NCBI RefSeq assembly: GCF_030812415.1
Contig: NZ_JAUSST010000002.1
Coordinates: 992,001 to 1,056,000, forward strand
Source of the DNA: Paenibacillus harenae
GTDB lineage: Bacteria; Bacillota; Bacilli; Paenibacillales; Paenibacillaceae
Length of the DNA: 64,000 nt
Direction: 5' to 3'
Position numbers and translations under genes: made by a program. The notes under the pieces were generated by a model. The model worked only from the letters and a program-made list of their open reading frames with translations, was not told the origin of the DNA and did no database searches. This document shows positions 17,922-26,531 of this stretch, piece by piece (position 1 is the stretch's first letter; each line of letters begins with the position of its first letter).

Positions 17922-18986
17922 ATGGATAATCAATGGCAGTATAAGGTGGAGCAAGCGGTTGCCCGCATCCGAGTATTCGATCACGAAGCGGCGGAGCGCG
18001 CACAGCGCCACTCCGACAGCTTGACGAAGCCGCCCGGCAGTCTTGGGAAGCTGGAAGCGATCGCTTGCCAGCTTGCGGGTATTACGGGGCAGCTATGGCC
18101 GGATATGTCCCGCAAGACCGTTATTGTCATGGCGGGCGATCATGGCGTGTGCGAGGAAGGCGTTAGCGCGTTTCCGCCAGAGGTGACGCCGCAGATGGTT
18201 CTGAACTTCCTGAGCGGCGGAGCGGCGGTTAATGTGCTCGCGCGCCAAGCCGGGGCGGATGTGATCTGCGTCGATGTAGGCGTCAACGCCGAACTGGAGC
18301 ATCCGCGGCTCGTTAGCCGCAAGGTCGTTCGCGGAACGGCAAATATGGCGAAGCAGCCGGCAATGTCGAGGGAGCAGGCGCTTCAAGCGATTGCCGTTGG
18401 CATCGAGCTTGTCGATGAGCAGGTTGCGGCCGGCGTACGGGTTTTCGCAACGGGAGAGATGGGCATCGGCAATACGACGGCAAGCTCCGCTATTGCCAGC
18501 GTGCTGACGGGACTCTCGCCCGAGCAGTCCGTTGGTAGCGGAACGGGCATTAACGGCGAAGCGAGAGCGCGCAAGATCGATGTCGTGAAGCGCGCCATAG
18601 CTCTTAACAAGCCGGATGCGTCCGATCCGGTCGATGTGCTCGCCAAAGTCGGCGGCGCGGAGATTGCCGGTCTGGTCGGCGTGATTATCGGCGCGGCCGC
18701 TAACGGCTGCCCTGTCGCCATCGACGGCTTCATCTCATCGGCGGCGGCACTTGCAGCTTCGCGGATCGCGGAGCAGGCGAAGCCGTATATGATCGCGTCG
18801 CATCTATCCCAGGAGCAAGGGCATCAAGGGCTGCTCGAGGCTATTGGTTTGACTCCGATGATTCGGCTGGAGATGCGTTTGGGCGAAGGCACGGGCGCCG
18901 TATTAAGTTTTCATTTCATAGACGCTGCGCTGAAGCTGATGCAGGAGATGGCGACGTTCGAGAGCGCAGGCGTATCCAAAGGTTAG
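17922..18986 (+). CDS. cobT: Nicotinate-nucleotide:dimethylbenzimidazole phosphoribosyltransferase
   Basis: A 354-residue enzyme that makes alpha-ribazole 5'-phosphate, the lower ligand of cobalamin. Family segments seen: LTKPPGSLGKLE near the N-terminus, MAGDHGVCEEGVSAFP, FATGEMGIGNTTASSA, and the C-terminal RLGEGTGA, whose Glu (about 322) corresponds to the catalytic base. Part of the salvage operon, 35 bp after btuD. No gene for dimethylbenzimidazole synthesis is present here. Confidence 0.96.
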   Translation: MDNQWQYKVEQAVARIRVFDHEAAERAQRHSDSLTKPPGSLGKLEAIACQLAGITGQLWPDMSRKTVIVMAGDHGVCEEGVSAFPPEVTPQMVLNFLSGGAAVNVLARQAGADVICVDVGVNAELEHPRLVSRKVVRGTANMAKQPAMSREQALQAIAVGIELVDEQVAAGVRVFATGEMGIGNTTASSAIASVLTGLSPEQSVGSGTGINGEARARKIDVVKRAIALNKPDASDPVDVLAKVGGAEIAGLVGVIIGAAANGCPVAIDGFISSAAALAASRIAEQAKPYMIASHLSQEQGHQGLLEAIGLTPMIRLEMRLGEGTGAVLSFHFIDAALKLMQEMATFESAGVSKG

Positions 18987-19577
18987 GTGAATGAAGTGGC
19001 AATACTCGTAACTGGCGGAGCTCGCAGCGGCAAGAGCAGCTTCGCGGAGCAGTACGCAATTCGTTCCAGCAATCACGGTGTGTACATCGCAACCTGCCAA
19101 TCGTACGATGAGGAGATGGCAGATCGAATCATGAAGCATCAGAAGGACCGTAAAGTTACGGGCTTCGTCTGGAAAACATGCGAGGAACCGTATGAGGCGG
19201 CGGAAATGCTGGATAAGGTTGCGTCTGAAACCGATGACAAAAGGGATGAGCCGCCTGCGCTGCTGCTGGATTGCTTGACGTTATGGCTCACGAATTGGAT
19301 GCTTCGAATCGAATGCGAAAGGCTTGGCGAAGATCGTTTGGAGCAGGAAATGACAAAGCTCGTTGCCGCAATCGAGCGTTATCCGCATAAGCTCATCATC
19401 GTTACGAATGAGGTCGGCGATGGCATTGTGCCTGAATATTCGCTTGGAAGAGCGTTCCGCGACGAGGCCGGGCGGCTTAATCAACGTGTTGCAGCGGTAT
19501 GCGACCGCGTCTTTCTTGTAACGGCCGGTATCCCGGTGGAGTTAAAAGCGTTAGCATTCCGATGGGAGCAACTATGA
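18987..19577 (+). CDS. cobU: Adenosylcobinamide kinase / adenosylcobinamide-phosphate guanylyltransferase
   Basis: A 196-residue bifunctional enzyme that phosphorylates adenosylcobinamide, then attaches GMP. P-loop GGARSGKSS at 10-18; a His in MKHQKDR (51) fits the guanylylated residue; LLLDCLTLWLTNWM and TNEVGDGIVPEYSLGRAFRDEAGRLNQ are family-typical. The start is GTG directly after the cobT stop. Confidence 0.95.
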   Translation: MNEVAILVTGGARSGKSSFAEQYAIRSSNHGVYIATCQSYDEEMADRIMKHQKDRKVTGFVWKTCEEPYEAAEMLDKVASETDDKRDEPPALLLDCLTLWLTNWMLRIECERLGEDRLEQEMTKLVAAIERYPHKLIIVTNEVGDGIVPEYSLGRAFRDEAGRLNQRVAAVCDRVFLVTAGIPVELKALAFRWEQL

Positions 19578-20554
19578 TCTTTTATTCATTGCCTGAAATG
19601 CTCCTTTTAGCGGCCGCGGCGATCGTTATCGATTGGATCGTCGGAGATCCGAAATGGCCTACGCACCCGGTTATATGGATCGGCCGCTTGATCCGACAGG
19701 TTGAGAGGCTGCTTGAGCCTGAGCGTTACCGCAATCGGCCGCGGAAGGTTAAGCTGCTTGGCATTGCATTAACGGTTGCCGTCCTTGCCGTATGTTGGCT
19801 GGCTATGATGCTGTTGGTATGGGCATCCGATGCTATTCACCCCTGGCTCGGTTATGCCGTGAGCGCTTGGTTCATCTCGACCACGATCGCGGTGAAAGGG
19901 CTTAAGGAGGCGGCCATGCTCGTCTACAAACCGTTAATCGCCGGCAGATTGGATGAAGCGCGCAAGTTTGTCGGCTATATCGTCGGACGCGATACGTCAC
20001 AGCTAAATGTGGGAGAAGCGTCGCGGGCTGCCGTCGAGACGGTAGCCGAAAATACGGTCGATGCTCTCGTATCGCCGCTCGTCTTCGCCTTATTGGGAGG
20101 CGCACCGCTCGCAATGCTCTATCGCGCCGCCAATACGCTCGATTCCATGGTCGGCTACCGCAACGAAACCTATATTCATTTCGGCTGGTGCTCGGCGCGC
20201 ACCGACGATGTGCTAAATTACATACCGGCAAGGCTTACGGGAGCGCTGATGGCATTGTCGGCGCTCCTGCTGCCTAAGCTGAATGCGGCAAGGGCGGCGA
20301 AGGCGATGTTCGTATTCGCGCGCCGTCACCCGAGTCCGAACAGCGGCATCCCGGAGTCGGCCGCAGCCGGCGCACTAGGCATCGAGCTGGGCGGAACGAA
20401 TGTCTACTTCGGCGTTGCAAGCGAACGCGCCCGAATGGGGTGGCCGCTGCGCCCGCTGCAGCCGGGCGATATTGTGCTGACCGTACGACTGTTATATGGC
20501 GTAAGCGTAATTATATTGGCGGGAGTGATCGCGGCATGGCTGCTCATCAGGTGA
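19574..20554 (+). CDS. cbiB: Adenosylcobinamide-phosphate synthase
   Basis: A 326-residue membrane protein that joins adenosylcobyric acid with the aminopropanol phosphate arm. It has several helices and the conserved DWIVGDPKWPTHPVIWIGRLI at the N-terminus, GRDTSQLNVGEASRAAVETVAENTVDALVSPL in the middle and ARRHPSPNSGIPESAAAGALG later. It begins within the cobU stop (ATGA). In other nomenclature this is CobD; cbiB is used to avoid confusion with the aminotransferase-like CobD downstream. Confidence 0.95.
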   Translation: MIFYSLPEMLLLAAAAIVIDWIVGDPKWPTHPVIWIGRLIRQVERLLEPERYRNRPRKVKLLGIALTVAVLAVCWLAMMLLVWASDAIHPWLGYAVSAWFISTTIAVKGLKEAAMLVYKPLIAGRLDEARKFVGYIVGRDTSQLNVGEASRAAVETVAENTVDALVSPLVFALLGGAPLAMLYRAANTLDSMVGYRNETYIHFGWCSARTDDVLNYIPARLTGALMALSALLLPKLNAARAAKAMFVFARRHPSPNSGIPESAAAGALGIELGGTNVYFGVASERARMGWPLRPLQPGDIVLTVRLLYGVSVIILAGVIAAWLLIR

Positions 20555-21360
20555 AGCTGCACGGGCAGGCGCTCGTGGCGGCTTTTCAATTTCTGACTCG
20601 TCTTCCTATTCCCATAACGGTGCCTTTCGAGAGTCCGGTGCTGACAAGGAGCGTTCTATACTTTCCCATCGCAGGTGCGTTCATCGGGGCTGTTGTTGCC
20701 GCCGCAGGGTGGCTGTTGCAGCTCCTTCTGCCGCCGTGGCCGGCAGCCGTCTTGCTGTTGGCGTTATGGACAGCGCTTAGCGGCGGCCTCCATTTGGACG
20801 GATGGATGGATACGGCCGACGGCGTGCTCAGCCATCGCTCCCGCGAGCGAATGCTGGAAATCATGAAGGACAGCCGCGTAGGCGCGATGGGGGTTCTCGC
20901 TGCGGTATTGCTGCTATTGTTCAAGGCATCATTGCTGGCGGAACTATTGGCAGACGAACGGCCGGGGCTTGTGCTTCCGCTGATTGCAGCCGCTCCCATT
21001 TGGGGACGCGCTTGGATGGCTATTGCGATAGCAGGCTGGCCGAACGCAAGGCAAGGCGAAGGGATCGGGGCGCTGTTCGTCGGCGTGAGGAAGTCGTCGG
21101 CAGTCCTATCCTTGGTCATAGGCGGACTGATTACTTGTCTTTGCGTACTTGCTTGCCGTCAATCGTTTGAAACGTCTATTCTTATGATGCTGGCATGCTT
21201 ATTATCGACGTTGGTCGTCGGGGGCGCTCTTGCCATCTGGCTGACCAAAAAGCTCGGAGGATTAACGGGCGATACATACGGTGCAATGAATGAAGCGGTG
21301 GAAGCTGTTATTTTGTTAACGGCAGTCATCACGTTAGGAACAACCTATTTATTTTTATAG
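20536..21360 (+). CDS. cobS: Adenosylcobinamide-GDP ribazoletransferase (cobalamin synthase)
   Basis: A 274-residue polytopic membrane enzyme performing the final condensation of adenosylcobinamide-GDP with alpha-ribazole (phosphate). Motifs: FQFLTRLPIP at the N-terminus, GGLHLDGWMDTADG (metal/phosphate-binding acidic motif) and LGGLTGDTYGAMNEAVE. ATG 20536 gives the normal family start and overlaps cbiB by 19 bp. Confidence 0.95.
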   Translation: MAAHQVKLHGQALVAAFQFLTRLPIPITVPFESPVLTRSVLYFPIAGAFIGAVVAAAGWLLQLLLPPWPAAVLLLALWTALSGGLHLDGWMDTADGVLSHRSRERMLEIMKDSRVGAMGVLAAVLLLLFKASLLAELLADERPGLVLPLIAAAPIWGRAWMAIAIAGWPNARQGEGIGALFVGVRKSSAVLSLVIGGLITCLCVLACRQSFETSILMMLACLLSTLVVGGALAIWLTKKLGGLTGDTYGAMNEAVEAVILLTAVITLGTTYLFL

Positions 21361-21378
21361 TGAAGGAGATCAACTACG

Positions 21379-22470
21379 ATGCTGGAGAGATACGGCCACG
21401 GCGGAGACATGCATACGGCGGAGGAAGCGTTCGGGAGAGCTGCGGATTCGTTCCTCGACTTCAGCTCCAATATGAATCCGCTTGGACCGCCGCCTTCGGT
21501 TAAGAAGAAGTTAGCCGATTACGCGGAGTTAATCGATCGTTATCCCGATCCGGCAGTTCGCGGTCTGCGTAAGAAGCTGGCGCATCACCACGGAATCGAC
21601 GAGCAGAGCATTATGATCGGCAACGGCGCGGCGGAGCTGATCGATCTAGTCGTTCGCTCGCTTAATCCGCGAGTAACCGCGCTTGCTATTCCGTGCTTTG
21701 ACGAATATGGAGATGCGGTTCGCAAAATCGGCGGTTCGATTTACGAAATCGCGCTGTCCGCTGACAATCGATTTATGCTTGATCCGGAAGCTGTCGGGAG
21801 TGCGATTGAAGCGAGTGCCGCATCGCTATATATGTTAGGCTCGCCCAACAATCCGACGGGACAGTTGGTCGATCCGAAGCTTATTATGGCTCTGCTGGAT
21901 AGCGGCGCTTATGTCGTGGTCGACGAGGCGTTCATGGATTTTGTCCCCGATGAGGAGCGGTATAGTCTCGTACGGGAAGCGGCGATGAACGACCGGCTGT
22001 TCGTCATCCGCTCGATGACGAAGTTTTATTCGATTCCGGGCATTCGGCTCGGTTATATCATCGGCGTTCCAAAATCGCTAAGCGGACTAAGGCGGCTTCA
22101 AGTGGCTTGGAGCGTCAATTCGCTTGCGCAAATGATCGGAGAAGCGGTTCTGGAGGAGAGGGAGTTCGCTCGTCTTACGCATAGCTGGCTTGCGGAGGAG
22201 CGTCCTTGGCTCGTTAGGCAATTGAACCGCCTCGGCTTCGAAGTGAATGACGGCGTGACGAATTATTTGCTGCTCCGCATACCGCGGGAGCTTCGCACAA
22301 GCGCCAGCATGCTGCAGCTTGCCATGGGCAAGGAAGGAGTGCTCATTAGAGATGCGTCGCGATTCCCCGGTCTCGATCATACGTACATTCGAGTTGCCGT
22401 AAAGCGGAGAACCCAGAATGAAGCACTCGTGGAAACATTCAAACGCTGCTTGTTTGAGGTAACCGAATGA
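21379..22470 (+). CDS. cobD: Threonine-phosphate decarboxylase (CobD type)
   Basis: A 363-residue PLP enzyme of the aspartate aminotransferase fold. The N-terminal YGHGGDMHTAEEAFG and DFSSNMNPLGPP are typical of CobD and distinguish it from histidinol-phosphate aminotransferase. The PLP lysine is in SMTKFYSIPGIRLGY (Lys about 215). It would supply (R)-1-amino-2-propanol phosphate for CbiB. Located between cobS and cbiZ, overlapping cbiZ by 4 bp. Confidence 0.92.
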   Translation: MLERYGHGGDMHTAEEAFGRAADSFLDFSSNMNPLGPPPSVKKKLADYAELIDRYPDPAVRGLRKKLAHHHGIDEQSIMIGNGAAELIDLVVRSLNPRVTALAIPCFDEYGDAVRKIGGSIYEIALSADNRFMLDPEAVGSAIEASAASLYMLGSPNNPTGQLVDPKLIMALLDSGAYVVVDEAFMDFVPDEERYSLVREAAMNDRLFVIRSMTKFYSIPGIRLGYIIGVPKSLSGLRRLQVAWSVNSLAQMIGEAVLEEREFARLTHSWLAEERPWLVRQLNRLGFEVNDGVTNYLLLRIPRELRTSASMLQLAMGKEGVLIRDASRFPGLDHTYIRVAVKRRTQNEALVETFKRCLFEVTE

Positions 22471-23177
22471 GCCAGCCCTTTCGCAGCTCCACTCGCTACG
22501 AATCGACGATATGGAGCGGACTTCGTCTCCAAATGCTGGGCGATCGAATCGTTGCCAGTCTTCAAGAGCCCGTCCATGCGCTAAGCAGCGCGATTCATCC
22601 GGGAGGCTTCTCCCTCGTCGATCATATCGTGAATTGGAAGGTGCCGCTCGATTATCGCTGCGACGATCCCGTGATGGACTTTGTGAGGCGATGCGACGGC
22701 TGGGGAAGCAAGCCGGAGCTTACGATCGGCATGCTGACCGCAGCGAAGCTGACCCATGCGTCCGTGATGGAGATGGAGGGCGACCGGTTCAAGCTGCTAT
22801 GCTGTACGACATCAGGCACGCGAAACGCGGCGCGGGCAGGATTGCCCCGCCTAACGTTCTCGGCTTACGAGCCGGGAACGATTAATACCGTGCTGCTCAT
22901 TGACGGGCAAATGACCGAGTCGGCGATGGTCAATGCGGTCATTACGGCGACAGAAGCCAAGGCAGCAGCATTGCATGAGCTCGGCATCGTAGAGTCGGCG
23001 AACGGACGGCTTGCGACCGGAACGACGACCGATGCCATTGTCGTTGGCGTCAGCCAACGAGAGAGCTGGCAAGCGATTCATGCGTACGCAGGCGTCGCGA
23101 CGACGATCGGCTGCGCGATCGGCGAGGCGGTCTACGAGACCGTTCTCGAGGCAACTCGTACGCAGCATGAAGAGTAA
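22467..23177 (+). CDS. cbiZ: Adenosylcobinamide amidohydrolase
   Basis: A 236-residue CbiZ-family protein. Conserved parts include PGGFSLVDHIVNWKVPLDY, GMLTAAKLTHASVM and CTTSGTRNAARAG. CbiZ cleaves the nucleotide-loop amide of incoming corrinoids, giving cobyric acid that re-enters through CbiB. Its presence next to cobT/U/S and cobD indicates remodelling of foreign corrinoids to the cell's own cobalamin. Last gene of the operon; terminator follows. Confidence 0.92.
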   Translation: MSQPFRSSTRYESTIWSGLRLQMLGDRIVASLQEPVHALSSAIHPGGFSLVDHIVNWKVPLDYRCDDPVMDFVRRCDGWGSKPELTIGMLTAAKLTHASVMEMEGDRFKLLCCTTSGTRNAARAGLPRLTFSAYEPGTINTVLLIDGQMTESAMVNAVITATEAKAAALHELGIVESANGRLATGTTTDAIVVGVSQRESWQAIHAYAGVATTIGCAIGEAVYETVLEATRTQHEE

Positions 23178-23196
23178 CAGCGACATGGACGAACGG

Positions 23197-23223
23197 AAAT
23201 CCGCGACTGCAGCGGATTTTTTT
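23197..23223 (+). terminator. Intrinsic terminator of the cobalamin operon
   Basis: AAATCCGC and GCGGATTT form an 8-bp perfect stem with a 7-nt loop, followed by T residues, 20 bp after the cbiZ stop. Confidence 0.9.
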
Positions 23224-23329
23224 CATTTTTCCGCAGCCTATTTTGAATGACGTATTTGCAGAGCTGGCAGGAACTGCGAACTGCGATATAGAATGAATTT
23301 CTTATTAAAGCAGAGGGCCGGTGATATAA

Positions 23330-23869
23330 ATGAATGCTCTTTTAGTCATTGACGTGCAAAACGGGATAGTAGATTTGGGTGATTTCAAAAAAGAGTTATC
23401 AATGATGGAACAAGTCATTACAGATTTCAAAGCAAGCAGCAGCCCCGTGATCTTCATCCGGCATGTTGATGAATCGGAGGAAAGTCCGCTGTGTAAGGGC
23501 TCTGCCGGATCTGAGCTCTATTCTTCGTTAAGAGACTATGCTGACTACGTTATCGAGAAACGAACGCCGAGTTCGTTTTTCCAAACGGAGCTGTCCCAAG
23601 CGTTAGAAAGATTAGATGTGAAACATCTGTTTATCATCGGTTTCGAAACCGAGTTTTGTTGTATGTTCACGGCTATAGCCGCCTTTGATAGAGGTTATGA
23701 AGTAACGCTCATTAAGGATGCAACCGGAACAACTAACAGCGAAGAGACGTACGGTATGCAAGGCTTGCGCATTAACGATTTTGTAAGCAAAGTGCTCGGT
23801 TGGTCGAGTGTAATCGAGGTATTAAACTACGTTAATTATGTGGAGAAATATGAACCGGTAGGCCATTAG
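23330..23869 (+). CDS. Isochorismatase-like cysteine hydrolase
   Basis: A 179-residue protein with the family triad: Asp8 in LLVIDVQNG, Lys77 in EKRTPSSFFQTEL and Cys110 in GFETEFCCMFTA. Members hydrolyse isochorismate, nicotinamide or other amides; nothing in the neighbourhood fixes the substrate. ATG 23330 follows a weak GAGGG ribosome site. Stands alone between the cobalamin operon terminator and an intergenic repeat. Confidence 0.88.
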   Translation: MNALLVIDVQNGIVDLGDFKKELSMMEQVITDFKASSSPVIFIRHVDESEESPLCKGSAGSELYSSLRDYADYVIEKRTPSSFFQTELSQALERLDVKHLFIIGFETEFCCMFTAIAAFDRGYEVTLIKDATGTTNSEETYGMQGLRINDFVSKVLGWSSVIEVLNYVNYVEKYEPVGH

Positions 23870-23917
23870 TTTCAACGGATTCAACCGCCATTGGTGAAAA
23901 ATTAGTCAGGACGATAA

Positions 23918-24106
23918 GCTATGTTGGAGTTTCGCAACAACTTCGTTCGAAAGGAGTAAGGATGGAAGGCTATGTTGGATTTCTGCACTATCTTTGATCG
24001 AGAATAGTATTTTTGTGGCGCTGGGGCAAAAGTTAATGCGAATATCCAATGTAGCTTGAATGAAAGGGATAGCATGCGGAAAGTTGCTGCAAAAATCCAA
24101 TATAGC
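23918..24106. repeat. Four-unit palindromic intergenic repeat, copy B
   Basis: Forward units start at 23918 (gctatgttggagttt) and 23969 (gctatgttggatttctgc). Inverted units end at 24055 (aatatccaatgtagc) and 24106 (aaaatccaatatagc). Period is 51 nt on each side and total length 189 bp, matching copy A (190 bp). In each 51-nt unit the first 28 nt are conserved and the rest varies. It fills most of the non-coding gap 23870-24255; the remainder is AT-rich sequence with the next promoter. Confidence 0.85.
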
Positions 24107-24219
24107 CGTTTTAAACGAGGAGAAACGGTCTTTTTACTAAAGTGAACTTAAAAGCTTTATAACTATTTTCATTCATGGAATAAATATTCTTTTTTGGGAT
24201 GTCTATAGATAGTGTATGT

Positions 24220-24228
24220 TGTTATAAT
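24220..24228 (+). promoter_or_regulatory. Extended -10 promoter element
   Basis: TGTTATAAT fits the TGnTATAAT extended -10 consensus and lies 28 nt before the TTG start at 24256. No good -35 element is visible, as is common for extended -10 promoters. Confidence 0.55.
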
Positions 24229-24255
24229 CGCAGCCGAGAGGAGGGGGAGCTACCG

Positions 24256-24567
24256 TTGGGCTTCATTATTGAAGGAATCCTCGAGTTCATTATCGAGCTA
24301 TTCGTTACGAACCGATTGGAGAATAGCGGCAGCTTCCGGAAGAGGCGTTATCGATCGAAGCTTAAGCGATACGCAAGAGAGTCCGAATGGTTCGAAGGGC
24401 TCTATCGCAATCCGGAATATACGCATGTGATCGAAGACGACTACGAGCTTGACCGCCTGCTCAGGAAACGTTCGACCTTTCGCGCTATCGAGCGCACGTT
24501 GGAGGAGAGAAGACGGTTCGAGCGGATGCTGTCCGACAAGCATGAGGCGCTTGCCGGACGAAGTTGA
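24256..24567 (+). CDS. Small basic protein of unknown function
   Basis: A 103-residue protein. The first 18 residues are hydrophobic and helical (GFIIEGILEFIIELFVTN), possibly a membrane-associating helix. The remainder is rich in Arg/Lys/Glu and likely alpha-helical. I do not recognise the family. TTG 24256 is chosen because GAGGAGGGGGA lies just upstream; the ATG at 24199 would place that ribosome site inside the gene. Transcribed with the same polarity as corA. Confidence 0.6.
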   Translation: MGFIIEGILEFIIELFVTNRLENSGSFRKRRYRSKLKRYARESEWFEGLYRNPEYTHVIEDDYELDRLLRKRSTFRAIERTLEERRRFERMLSDKHEALAGRS

Positions 24568-24659
24568 AACCCAAACATTACAATCCGCACTTTTTCATGT
24601 AAAATAAAACGAGCGCATTCGTCGCACTCGATTTAAATTGATTTGCAGGAGGTCACGCA

Positions 24660-25613
24660 TTGATTCGCATTGTCGGTTACTCCAAAGATAAAAAATGGCG
24701 TACGGATTTAACGCTGGAACAGGTAAGCTCGTCCACGGAGTTAGCCTGGTACTGGGTTGATTTCGATCAGCCTAGCGTAGAGGAGAGCAAACTGCTCGGC
24801 ACGCATTTCAAATTTCACCCGCTCGCGATTGAGGATTGCTACCACTTATTGCAACGTCCGAAAATGGATCATTATGACGACACGAATTTCCTCATCCTGC
24901 ACGCCTTCAATGGATCGAAAACGGCGGCGGACGAAGTCAATATGTTTATTGGACCCCGTTTTCTAGTTACGTTCCACCATGGGCAATCGCAAGGAATCGA
25001 ATCGGCAAGAACGAAGCTGCTCCAAAATACGAAGCCGGGCCTTCACGGCCACTTATGCGCGGCGTATCTTGTGATGGACAAGCTCGTCGATGAATACTTT
25101 CCTGTCGTCCAGGAGCTGGAAGAAATGCTTATCGATATGGATCTCAGCAACGGCACGATTACAGGCGATGGCGCAATTACGGATATATTCAGCATTCGCT
25201 CGCGCTTGCTGCGGCTGCGCAAAACGATTATTCCGATGAGGGATTTGCTCTACCGGTTGGTAAACAGCGATCGAATCGAGGGGTTGGGGCATTACCTTGC
25301 TTTTTACCGCGACATACACGACCATCTGCTGAAGCTGTCGGAAATGCTGGATAATTGCAGGGAAATGACGGCCGATCTGCGCGATAGTTATATTTCGTAC
25401 AATTCCAATCGGATGAATACGATTATGAAGACGTTAACGGTTATTACGACGATTTTTATGCCGTTAACTTTTCTTGCCGGCATTTATGGAATGAACTTTC
25501 ATGTCATGCCGGAGCTGGAATGGCGCTGGGGATATTTTGTCGTGTTAGGCTTCATGCTGCTGGTTGCTCTATCGATGTTCGCATGGTTCAACAAGAAAGG
25601 CTGGTTCAAATAA
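24660..25613 (+). CDS. corA: CorA-family divalent cation transporter
   Basis: A 317-residue protein: an N-terminal cytoplasmic domain, a long helix, and two C-terminal membrane helices joined by the YGMNF motif (GMN, near residue 290) that forms the pore mouth. Likely Mg2+ (or Co2+/Ni2+) uptake channel, pentameric in known members. TTG start with AGGAGG upstream. Confidence 0.93.
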   Translation: MIRIVGYSKDKKWRTDLTLEQVSSSTELAWYWVDFDQPSVEESKLLGTHFKFHPLAIEDCYHLLQRPKMDHYDDTNFLILHAFNGSKTAADEVNMFIGPRFLVTFHHGQSQGIESARTKLLQNTKPGLHGHLCAAYLVMDKLVDEYFPVVQELEEMLIDMDLSNGTITGDGAITDIFSIRSRLLRLRKTIIPMRDLLYRLVNSDRIEGLGHYLAFYRDIHDHLLKLSEMLDNCREMTADLRDSYISYNSNRMNTIMKTLTVITTIFMPLTFLAGIYGMNFHVMPELEWRWGYFVVLGFMLLVALSMFAWFNKKGWFK

Positions 25614-25635
25614 TCGCAAGCAAGGAGAATAAGAC

Positions 25636-26463
25636 ATGGTAACGAATGAGCCCTCCGAAGTAGGGGGGAGAAAACGGACACTTGCCGTAGTTGGCATAAT
25701 GCTGGCGATTATAATCACGTTGGGCGTTTTATTTACATTGATGGTCTACGCGCTTCGGGCGGACAAGCCGTCTGCCGGAGGCGGGACACAAGAGGCATCG
25801 CAATATGCTTATGCAGTTGCGGATGCGGCGAATGGGATGAAGCTTCATTATTTGGCGACGAAGCCGTCGAACGTTCGACCCGAAATGATACATAACAATG
25901 TGACGCTTACCGAATATACGGGTATTAACGGCGGTTTTTTCTATGGCGAGCAGATGCTTAACATCGCAGTCGTCGACTCTTTGCCCGTAGGCAGATCGCA
26001 AGGGAAATATGGTGATGGCTCGGAAAATGTCAGGTATGCGCGAGGTACGCTTGTCTGGGACGGGGCGCTCGACAAGCTGAACGTTCAGATCGTAAGCAAG
26101 GCGACCGAGCTTAAAGTGAAGGATAATACGCGCTTCTGGGCGCAGGGTGGCATAAGCATGAGCATCGGCGACGATGCTGGATGGGAGCAGCGGGCAATCG
26201 CCGAGAACGTGCCGTTCCCGGATGAAGACCGGCTACGGTCGGCGGTCGTCTACGATGCGCAAGGCATGCTGTACTTAATCGTCAGCGAAACGAAAGGGAC
26301 GCTTGCGGCATTCCGCGAGGCCATCATCGAGAAGGTGGGAGGCGGCAAGCTTGCCGGCGGCATCTTCCTCGATGGAGACGGCTCTTCCCAGCTTCGCAGC
26401 AGCGAAGCTAAGCTGGCGGGCGACAACCGCCCTGTCGTACAGATGCTGCGCGTGTTGAAATAA
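25636..26463 (+). CDS. Membrane-anchored phosphodiester glycosidase-like (NAGPA) protein
   Basis: A 275-residue protein with an N-terminal membrane helix (about 16-40) and an extracytoplasmic NAGPA domain. Motifs seen: GINGGFF, the middle FWAQGGISMSIG, and the C-terminal GIFLDGDGSSQL. The family includes N-acetylglucosamine-1-phosphodiester alpha-N-acetylglucosaminidase and cell-wall-associated bacterial proteins. Substrate here is unknown; a wall teichoic or exopolysaccharide target is only a guess. It starts 22 bp after corA. Confidence 0.8.
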   Translation: MVTNEPSEVGGRKRTLAVVGIMLAIIITLGVLFTLMVYALRADKPSAGGGTQEASQYAYAVADAANGMKLHYLATKPSNVRPEMIHNNVTLTEYTGINGGFFYGEQMLNIAVVDSLPVGRSQGKYGDGSENVRYARGTLVWDGALDKLNVQIVSKATELKVKDNTRFWAQGGISMSIGDDAGWEQRAIAENVPFPDEDRLRSAVVYDAQGMLYLIVSETKGTLAAFREAIIEKVGGGKLAGGIFLDGDGSSQLRSSEAKLAGDNRPVVQMLRVLK

Positions 26464-26493
26464 GGATGAGTATATGAAGAGCCTAATCTTACG

Positions 26494-26518
26494 AAGTGTG
26501 TTTGCTACGCAAACACTT
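26494..26518 (+). other. Hairpin abutting the hrpB ribosome site
   Basis: AAGTGTGTTTGC and GCAAACACTT can pair (10 bp, 2-nt bulge, 3-nt loop) and end 2 nt before GGAG of hrpB. No T run follows, so it is not a terminator; it may affect translation initiation or mRNA stability. Confidence 0.5.
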
Positions 26519-26531
26519 AAGGAGAATCAGC

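Noticed and set aside
23906..24100. 64-residue minus-strand open frame in the second repeat
   Set aside because: It follows the repeat units and is not conserved in copy A at the protein level; treated as repeat, not gene.
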